In this document: in pieces, positions 5,712-10,620 of the stretch | Layout: every line of letters starts with the position of its first letter | Numbering within the stretch: position 1 is the stretch's first letter | Assembly: GCA_022843085.1 (NCBI GenBank) | Contig: JALHOI010000062.1 | Span: 1 to 10,620 of the forward strand | Direction: 5' to 3' | Length of the DNA stretch: 10,620 bases | Source: Pseudobdellovibrionaceae bacterium | Lineage (GTDB): Bacteria > Bdellovibrionota > Bdellovibrionia > Bdellovibrionales > JAMPXM01 | Program-made: the position numbers and the translations under genes | The notes under the pieces: model-generated | Seen by the model: only the letters and a program-made list of their open reading frames with translations | Database searches by the model: none | Told to the model about the DNA's origin: nothing

Positions 5712-7646
5712 ATGAGTAAAATTATCGGTATCGACTTAGGGACAACGAATTCTTGCGTCGCAATCATGGAAGGCAGTGACCCTAAGGTACTCGTAAACGA
5801 AGAAGGGGCGCGCACCACGCCTTCTGTTGTCGCTTTTGCAAAGGATGGCGAAAAGCTGGTGGGGCAAATCGCGAAGCGTCAGGCTGTTACCAATCCAGAG
5901 AATACGATCTATTCGGCGAAACGTTTCATCGGCCGTCGCTTCGACGAGATCGCCGAAGAGATTAAGCTTGTGCCGTATTCGGTTGTTCAAAAAGGCCAAA
6001 ACGATCTTGCTTTTAAGATCGGCACTCAGCAGGTGTCGCCTGAAGAGATTGGTGCCGCGGTACTGGCAAAACTGAAAAAAGTTGCTGAAGATTATGTCGG
6101 TTCTGAGATTAAAGAGGCGGTCATCACCGTACCTGCTTATTTCAACGATGCGCAACGGCAGGCAACGAAAGACGCCGGCCGCATCGCAGGTCTCGAAGTT
6201 AAACGCATCATCAACGAGCCCACAGCCGCAGCGCTGGCCTACGGCTTCGATAAAAATAAAGATGCAAAGATTGCCGTTTACGATTTCGGCGGCGGAACCT
6301 TCGACGTTTCGATTCTTGAGGTGAGCGAAGTCGGCGGTGAAACTGTTGTTGAAGTTAAGTCGACGAACGGCGACACGCACCTTGGCGGCGATAACTTTGA
6401 TATTGTTATTTTGCAGTGGATGGTCGACGAATTTAAAAAAGATCAAGGCATTGATCTCACTAAAGATAAAATGGCGCTTCAGCGTTTGAAAGAGGCGGCA
6501 GAAAAAGCGAAAGTCGAACTTTCAGCTGCGCTTGAAACTGAAATCAATCTGCCGTTTGTAACAGCTGACGCTTCGGGTCCCAAGCATCTGCAGATGAAGC
6601 TCACAAGGTCGAAGTTTGATCAGATGACAGAAGTTTTGGTCAACCGAACCCTTGAGCCCTGCAAGAAGGCGTTAGCCGACTCGGGTTACGCACTCGGTGA
6701 CATCGACGAAATCATCTTGGTCGGCGGTTCGACTCGAATTCCTTCAATTCAAAAAGCGGTGAAAGAGTTTTTCAATAAAGAGCCGAACCGTTCGGTAAAC
6801 CCCGATGAAGTGGTCGCAATGGGTGCCGCGATTCAAGGTGGTGTTTTAAGCGGAAGCGTGAAGCAGATCCTGCTTCTCGACGTCACACCACTGTCTTTGG
6901 GCATCGAAACTCTTGGCGGCGTCATGACGAAGCTGATCGAGCGAAACTCGGCTATTCCAACAACGCAGTCGCAGACTTTTTCAACGGCCGCCGATAACCA
7001 GACGTCGGTTGACGTTCACGTGGTTCAAGGCGAACGAGAAATGGCCCGTGACAATAAAACGTTAGGCCGTTTTGAGCTCGTCGGTATTCCTGCCGCTGCC
7101 CGCGGTACTCCGCAGATTAAAGTTTCGTTTGATATCGACGCGAACGGAATTTTAAGCGTCACAGCAAAAGACATGGGCACCGGCAAAGAGCAGCAGATTA
7201 AGATCACGGCCAAGTCGGGTCTGACGGAAGCCGAAATCAACCGAATGGTTCGCGACGCCGAAGAGCACGCGGATGAAGATAAAAATCGTCGTGAGCGCGC
7301 GCAGATCGCAAACGATCTCGATAGTCTCGTCTACAGCATGGAAAAGCTACTTCGAGACAACGCGGCTCAGATCGAAGCGGGCGACAAAACAAAGGTTGAA
7401 GAGCTCGTTGCCCAATCGCGAAAAGCGCTCGAGAACTCAGAGACGACTCCGACAGAACTCAAAGAGGTTTTCGAGAAGCTTCAGTCGGTTAGTCACAAGA
7501 TTTCGACCTCTCTCTACGATAAGAAAAATGCGGCAGGTCAGCCGGGCCCGGCTGATGCCAGTGAAAATGGTGCAGCTGCTGGCGCCGAAGCTGGCGCGGC
7601 GAAAGGTGACGACGTCATCGACGCCGACTACAAAGACGTTCGATAG
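5712..7646 (+). CDS. dnaK: DnaK (Hsp70) chaperone
   Basis: DnaK is the ATP-driven chaperone that binds exposed hydrophobic peptides, cycling with DnaJ and GrpE. The 644-residue protein is full length (E. coli 638). The nucleotide-binding domain shows the phosphate-1 loop GIDLGTTNSCV (6-16), catalytic K70, the phosphate-2 motif DFGGGTFDVS (191-200) with T196 at the autophosphorylation position, and the adenosine motif VGGSTRIP (337-344). The interdomain linker ILLLD is at 386-390. The beta-sandwich domain and helical lid follow. An Ala/Gly-rich tail ends in a DDVIDADYKDVR-type segment, corresponding to the conserved proteobacterial EEVKDKK-like end. AGGGA precedes the ATG. No grpE is present in the window. 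Confidence 0.99.
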   Translation: MSKIIGIDLGTTNSCVAIMEGSDPKVLVNEEGARTTPSVVAFAKDGEKLVGQIAKRQAVTNPENTIYSAKRFIGRRFDEIAEEIKLVPYSVVQKGQNDLAFKIGTQQVSPEEIGAAVLAKLKKVAEDYVGSEIKEAVITVPAYFNDAQRQATKDAGRIAGLEVKRIINEPTAAALAYGFDKNKDAKIAVYDFGGGTFDVSILEVSEVGGETVVEVKSTNGDTHLGGDNFDIVILQWMVDEFKKDQGIDLTKDKMALQRLKEAAEKAKVELSAALETEINLPFVTADASGPKHLQMKLTRSKFDQMTEVLVNRTLEPCKKALADSGYALGDIDEIILVGGSTRIPSIQKAVKEFFNKEPNRSVNPDEVVAMGAAIQGGVLSGSVKQILLLDVTPLSLGIETLGGVMTKLIERNSAIPTTQSQTFSTAADNQTSVDVHVVQGEREMARDNKTLGRFELVGIPAAARGTPQIKVSFDIDANGILSVTAKDMGTGKEQQIKITAKSGLTEAEINRMVRDAEEHADEDKNRRERAQIANDLDSLVYSMEKLLRDNAAQIEAGDKTKVEELVAQSRKALENSETTPTELKEVFEKLQSVSHKISTSLYDKKNAAGQPGPADASENGAAAGAEAGAAKGDDVIDADYKDVR

Positions 7647-7710
7647 CAGAAAGATTCTCGAGTAGAGAAAGTGTTGTCAGGTTGAAGCGGCCTGGCTCAA
7701 GCGGTGAAAG

Positions 7711-7743
7711 AAAAAGCCCTCGGAAATCTCCGAGGGCTTTTTT
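7711..7743. terminator. Strong bidirectional terminator between dnaK and the convergent barrel gene
   Basis: AGCCCTCGG (7715-7723) pairs with CCGAGGGCT (7730-7738). The stem is extended by an inner A-T pair and by outer A-T pairs (7711-7714 with 7739-7742). Six T residues follow on the plus strand, and the five A residues on the left give a T-tract on the minus strand. It can end both dnaK and the gene at 8441-7788. Confidence 0.92.
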
Positions 7744-7752
7744 GTTACAGAA

Positions 7753-7765
7753 GGTACCTGGTACC
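7753..7765. repeat. GGTACCTGGTACC palindrome
   Basis: Two GGTACC hexamers flank a single T, so the 13-bp element is palindromic except for its centre. It lies between the terminator and the stop of the convergent gene. It resembles the compact GTGCCTGGCAC-type intergenic palindromes of many proteobacteria; family membership is an inference. Confidence 0.5.
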
Positions 7766-7787
7766 CAAATTTCCCATTATTAGGTCC

Positions 7788-8441
7788 CTATTTTTTATGA
7801 GCGTCTTCGAATCGGTAGGCGACTGCGGCCGTGATGTAGCCGAAGGATTTGGTCAGGTTAACGCCGACTTCTCCGAAGAAGCTCCAGTTTTTCATTTCGA
7901 GAGGGCGAAGTTCGCTTCCCAACACGAGTTGAACAGGAACAAAAGTTTCGTCGACGCCGCCGCTTTGGACGGTGATACCGAGCGGAAGTGAAGTGTAGGG
8001 GATGACGTCGCCGATCTCGGTTTCGATTTTTTTACTGATGAGCGGGTGAAACCGAATCGAGTATTGTGTGAGTGAACCGATTCGCGAGACGATCATGCCG
8101 GCTTCGCCGCCTATCGCTGGTTGCGAGTCGGTGTCAGGAAATGGAATCCATTTTACTAGCCCGCCAATTTGAAAATCGACTTTTCCAAATCCCAAGATTC
8201 CGCGCGCGGAGAGGCCGTCGGCTAATCCCATGTCGAGTCGACCAGTAAAGTTTCCACCATCGTAATTATTGAAGATCAGCTGCGGATTGAACATCGCTTG
8301 AAATTGTCCGTCGCCCAGAACTTCACCGTTGTCGAGAGTCGAGTAATAAGCGCTAGCTACAGACATCGATAATGTCGTGGCGGTGAAAGTGGCGAGCGCT
8401 GTGCTGAGAGTCTTTAAAAGAGTCGTGTTCAGAAATTTCAT
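7788..8441 (-). CDS. Secreted outer-membrane beta-barrel-like protein, function unknown
   Basis: The 217-residue product has a Sec signal peptide. A basic start (MKFLNTTLLK) and a hydrophobic Ala/Thr stretch end at A29-S30-A31, with cleavage before YYS. The mature part of about 186 residues is rich in Gly and aromatics with alternating strand-like segments (FQAMFNPQLIFNNY, FTGRLDMGLADGLSARGILGFGKVDFQIGGLVKW, YSIRFHPLIS). It ends with the strand YITAAVAYRF, and F212 is near the C-terminus as in outer-membrane barrels. It has about eight possible strands and no cysteine. GGAG lies at a good distance before the ATG at 8441. It converges with dnaK across the bidirectional terminator and diverges from the glycosyltransferase. 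I do not recognise a named family. A small OmpA-, OmpW- or MipA-like barrel is possible. Confidence 0.75.
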   Translation of the reverse strand: MKFLNTTLLKTLSTALATFTATTLSMSVASAYYSTLDNGEVLGDGQFQAMFNPQLIFNNYDGGNFTGRLDMGLADGLSARGILGFGKVDFQIGGLVKWIPFPDTDSQPAIGGEAGMIVSRIGSLTQYSIRFHPLISKKIETEIGDVIPYTSLPLGITVQSGGVDETFVPVQLVLGSELRPLEMKNWSFFGEVGVNLTKSFGYITAAVAYRFEDAHKK

Positions 8442-8535
8442 GAAAGCTCCAATCGGGGAGTAGATCGCCGAGCTTCATCTGATTTCATTTGCGACGATTT
8501 GACAATAGTGGTGGTAACAGCGAGTTTGGGAAGGC
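8442..8535. promoter_or_regulatory. Divergent intergenic region of the barrel and glycosyltransferase genes
   Basis: This 94-bp region should hold promoters for both divergent genes. A perfect -35-like TTGACA (8499-8504, plus strand) overlaps TTGTCA on the minus strand. Neither is followed at 16-18 bp by a convincing -10, so exact promoters are not assigned. Confidence 0.3.
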
Positions 8536-9366
8536 GTGTCGAATTCAAAGTTCCCTATATCGCTGGTGATCATAACGCTCAACGAAGAAGACGGCATCGC
8601 TCGTGCGATCGAATCTGCTTCGTTTTGTGATGACGTCGTCGTGCTTGACTCGGGATCCAGCGACAGGACCACTGAGATTGCACGAAACCTTGGCGCGCGC
8701 GTCTTTCTTGAAGAATGGCGCGGTTTTCAAGCACAGAAACAGCGAGCAACCGAGCTTGCGAAAAATGATTGGGTCTTGTCTCTCGACGGAGATGAAGCGG
8801 TGGGCTCTGAGCTGCGCGAGGAGCTGACCAAGGTTTTTGAAAAGTGGGCGAGCGGCGTCGACCAAAGCCATTTCACAGTCGACGGTTATCGTTTTCCGCG
8901 GTTGTCGTTCAATCTAGGAAGGTGGATTCGCCACGGAGGCTGGTACCCCGACCTGCAGCTGCGTCTCTACAATCGGAAGCGTGCCCATTGGGTTGGCGGT
9001 GCGGTTCACGAACGTGTTTCGGCAAAAAAAGTTGAGCGTTTAAAGGGCAATCTTCTGCATTATCCCTTCGCTGATCATGCCGAGCAAGTGGCGACGAACA
9101 ACCGTTATTCCGGGTTAGGGGCCGAGGCGTTGTTCGCAAAGGGCGAACGCTTTCAACGACGAAAACTGATATTTAAACCCTTCGGAAAATTTCTTGAGAC
9201 GTATTTTATCAAGCGCGGTTTCTTGGATGGTCTTGCCGGCTTCGTCATCTCTATCGGAGCCGCTTACTCGATCTTTCTCAAGTATGTAAAACTTTGGGAA
9301 ATTCAAAAGATAGGCCGACGAGAAAAGCGCCCGAGCGCGACGGGCCTCGAGCTTAAAGAGCCGTGA
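8536..9366 (+). CDS. Family 2 glycosyltransferase, LPS-core (WaaE/KdtX) type
   Basis: This is a GT-A fold inverting glycosyltransferase that probably adds a sugar to LPS core or a related envelope glycan at the inner membrane's cytoplasmic face. The 276-residue protein opens with ISLVIITLNEEDGIARAIES (8-27). VVVLDSGSSDRTTEIA (34-49) and LSLDGDEAV (81-89) follow, with the metal-binding D84-x-D86. The block from LSFNLGRWIRHGGWYPDLQ (123-141) through VGGAVHERV (153-161) to LHYPF (174-178) is typical of the WaaE-like beta-1,4-glucosyltransferase branch. A hydrophobic segment (229-249) near the C-terminus may be membrane-associated. The start is GTG, supported by GGGAAGG just upstream, and the N-terminal strand begins a few residues later. 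The sugar cannot be told from sequence. A weak GC-rich hairpin (GCCGC 9367-9371, GCGGC 9380-9384) follows the stop without a proper T-tract. Confidence 0.9.
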   Translation: MSNSKFPISLVIITLNEEDGIARAIESASFCDDVVVLDSGSSDRTTEIARNLGARVFLEEWRGFQAQKQRATELAKNDWVLSLDGDEAVGSELREELTKVFEKWASGVDQSHFTVDGYRFPRLSFNLGRWIRHGGWYPDLQLRLYNRKRAHWVGGAVHERVSAKKVERLKGNLLHYPFADHAEQVATNNRYSGLGAEALFAKGERFQRRKLIFKPFGKFLETYFIKRGFLDGLAGFVISIGAAYSIFLKYVKLWEIQKIGRREKRPSATGLELKEP

Positions 9367-9392
9367 GCCGCAGCCCACCGCGGCACCTTACT

Positions 9393-9518
9393 TTATGAAC
9401 TACTTAGCGCAAGCTGCACAAGCACCACAATAAGACCGAACGTGCAGTAGCCGACGGTTATTTTTCGGACATCAGAATGACGTCTCAATCTGAGAATCCC
9501 ACCCGTTGATTTTTCCAT
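9393..9518 (-). CDS. Possible 41-residue single-pass membrane protein
   Basis: The product has a basic N-terminal half (MEKSTGGILRLRRHSDVRK) and one membrane segment (ITVGYCTFGLIVVLVQLALSS, 20-40) that reaches the C-terminus. By the positive-inside rule the N-terminus would be cytoplasmic. GGGGGAAC precedes the ATG at 9518 at a good spacing, and this decides for it over an in-frame ATG at 9632 that would add 38 residues. It converges with the glycosyltransferase gene with 26 bp between the ends. No promoter is clear upstream. The family is not recognised. Ribosome site, basic half and membrane segment together make it more likely than not a gene, but only comparison can settle it. Confidence 0.5.
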   Translation of the reverse strand: MEKSTGGILRLRRHSDVRKITVGYCTFGLIVVLVQLALSSS

Positions 9519-9730
9519 TTTGTTCCCCCGTTCAATTTGCGACGTTCGTATTGAGGTAGAGTTCAAGAGGTGGGCCGTGTGCTCTCGATCGTAGTAAAGG
9601 GCGCCGGAATTTTGTGACGAACTCGTCGACACGAAGCTTACCGTTCAACATAACAATTTGTGTCTCACATTTTTACTTCACATTTTGGAGATCGAGATTA
9701 TCGAAGCCTAGACCGATAAGTGAAGACTCA

Positions 9731-10620
9731 ATGGCAACAACATCTCAGATTCGAAAAAGTGCCAGGCCCGATATCTTGTCGCTCGGCGACAAGATATCGG
9801 GCCTGGCACTTTTTCTTTTTCTTTTGTGGCCTGCGATCTCAGTAGGTGAAGGCTCATGTGTGTGTCCGCAGTCGCAGTGTGCTCCCTGCGAAGTTGAGAT
9901 CGGAGTCGACTTCTACACAGAAAAATGCGGTCCGAGTTTGATGAAGGTGAAGTCGTGTAAGCGCCCGCAATGCGAGCCAGTTGGCGACCAAAAATCTTGC
10001 CTCGCGAAGATAAAGGGAGAAAACCCAACTCGCGCGGTTGCGAGCACGGTTGAAGACTCCTTGCGGGGGGGCGTGGTGATTCTTGCGGTGGGCCAGGCGC
10101 GGCTCGAACGCAAATCCCAAGACGTTGATCGCAGCGTGCCCATCATCAAGGGAATGAAAGTGTTTGCTGGCGATCGCATTATCACCCGCGAGGACGGTCG
10201 GGTTAGAATTCAACTGCCTGAGCTTTCTGAAGTATTCGTAAGTCCGCAGTCTGAACTGCTGATTGCCGAAGCGCTGATGGAAAAGCGAGAAGGCCCGTCA
10301 AAGCGAACGATTTTGCTCGATCTTCAACGCGGGCGCGTGCGCAGTCGCGTTAACGGTCGCTACAACGACGGTGAATCAAAATTCGAAGTGAAAACGCGTG
10401 CCGCTGTGGCCGGCGTTCGCGGAACAGACTTTACCGTGACGTTTGAAATGGGTGATGCCGAATGGAAGACGGAAGTGCGAACAACGTCCGGTGAGGTGAG
10501 GCTTGACGCCAGGGGCGAATCAAAACAACACCTGGCGGTTGGCGCTGAAACCTACGGTGCTTTTATTGTTCCGGCTGTCGCTAAGGACTCGACTTCGTTT
10601 GAAGTTGAGGCTGCCCTTGC
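9731..10620 (+). CDS. Secreted Cys-rich FecR-domain protein (3' end outside window)
   Basis: The frame is open from the ATG at 9731 to the right edge (296 full codons). A long N-terminus precedes a hydrophobic signal segment (ISGLALFLFLLWPAISVG, 22-39). The exported part begins with a Cys-rich module, with eight cysteines between 43 and 90 (C43, C45, C50, C53, C66, C76, C81, C90). A FecR domain then follows (about 115-280). It has GVVILAVGQARL, GMKVFAGDRIIT, the strand-rich middle and the signature AVAGVRGTDFTV (225-236), followed by TSGEVRL. FecR domains bind or sense in the periplasm. No FecI-type sigma factor is seen, so a structural or sensory envelope role is equally likely. The ribosome site is weak. 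TTG at 9776 is an alternative start giving a shorter signal peptide. No lipobox precedes C43. A 30-bp perfect hairpin occupies codons 8-29. The 212 bp upstream, shared with the small minus gene, shows no convincing promoter. Confidence 0.85.
   Translation, partial: MATTSQIRKSARPDILSLGDKISGLALFLFLLWPAISVGEGSCVCPQSQCAPCEVEIGVDFYTEKCGPSLMKVKSCKRPQCEPVGDQKSCLAKIKGENPTRAVASTVEDSLRGGVVILAVGQARLERKSQDVDRSVPIIKGMKVFAGDRIITREDGRVRIQLPELSEVFVSPQSELLIAEALMEKREGPSKRTILLDLQRGRVRSRVNGRYNDGESKFEVKTRAAVAGVRGTDFTVTFEMGDAEWKTEVRTTSGEVRLDARGESKQHLAVGAETYGAFIVPAVAKDSTSFEVEAAL
9753..9815. repeat. 30-bp perfect inverted repeat inside the 5' end of the FecR gene
   Basis: The left arm (9753-9782) and right arm (9786-9815) are perfect complements of 30 bases separated by TCG. 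The outer part is GAAAAAGTGCCAGGCCCG and the inner part ATATCTTGTCGC. A pyrimidine tract follows (TTTTTCTTTTTCTTTT from 9810), so the element has the form of a strong Rho-independent terminator, and the A-run makes it bidirectional. It lies within the open reading frame of the FecR gene. Confidence 0.9.

Noticed and set aside
5736..6446. 236-codon minus-strand frame opposite dnaK
   Set aside because: Shadow of the conserved DnaK ATPase domain; no ribosome site or motif of its own.
9854..10213. Minus-strand frames opposite the FecR gene
   Set aside because: The plus strand carries a continuous frame with a FecR signature; the antisense frames look random.
1..10620. A novel multi-gene defence or mobile system
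   Set aside because: All confident genes are housekeeping or envelope functions. No nuclease, transposase, integrase, toxin-antitoxin pair or CRISPR repeat is visible.

Overview
The window reads as ordinary chromosome from a Gram-negative, Bdellovibrio-like bacterium (Bdellovibrionota or a near relative). That placement is an inference. It rests on the ClpS/ClpA, DnaJ and DnaK sequences, a type IV pilin beside a conserved membrane TPR-like protein, outer-membrane and LPS-type genes, and TCG/CGA-rich codon use. No transposase, phage gene, CRISPR array, rRNA or tRNA was found. No complete new biological system is evident; the unusual material is mostly regulatory and in small reading frames.

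Layout. On the minus strand from the left edge, clpS (1957-2292) precedes clpA (1938 running off the edge). They form an operon with an 18-nt gap and one recognisable promoter. A gap of about 600 bp follows (2348-2951). It holds an unannotated 38-codon minus frame with coding-like composition (2412-2528), a stretch dense in short inverted repeats, and the pilin promoter. On the plus strand come a type IV pilin (2952-3512) with its own terminator, a membrane-anchored TPR-like protein (3645-4352), dnaJ (4437-5561) and dnaK (5712-7646). A strong bidirectional terminator (7711-7743) separates dnaK from a convergent outer-membrane beta-barrel gene (8441-7788, minus). Divergent from that gene is a family 2 glycosyltransferase (8536-9366) of the LPS-core type. 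A possible 41-residue membrane protein lies at 9518-9393 on the minus strand. A secreted Cys-rich FecR-domain protein (9731 onward) runs off the right edge.

How the genes relate. ClpS/ClpA (N-degron proteolysis) and DnaJ/DnaK (protein folding) form a proteostasis cluster. The pilin and TPR-like protein, the barrel protein, the glycosyltransferase and the FecR protein all act in or on the envelope.

Most notable points: (1) dnaJ and dnaK each carry a heat-shock (sigma-32-like) promoter with the same seven-base -35 and a 13-bp spacer, and the dnaJ one implies a leaderless mRNA. (2) A 30-bp perfect terminator-like hairpin sits inside the first 30 codons of the FecR gene. (3) Tandem repeats occupy the 5' leaders of the pilin gene and dnaK. 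(4) Two small frames are easily missed by annotation.
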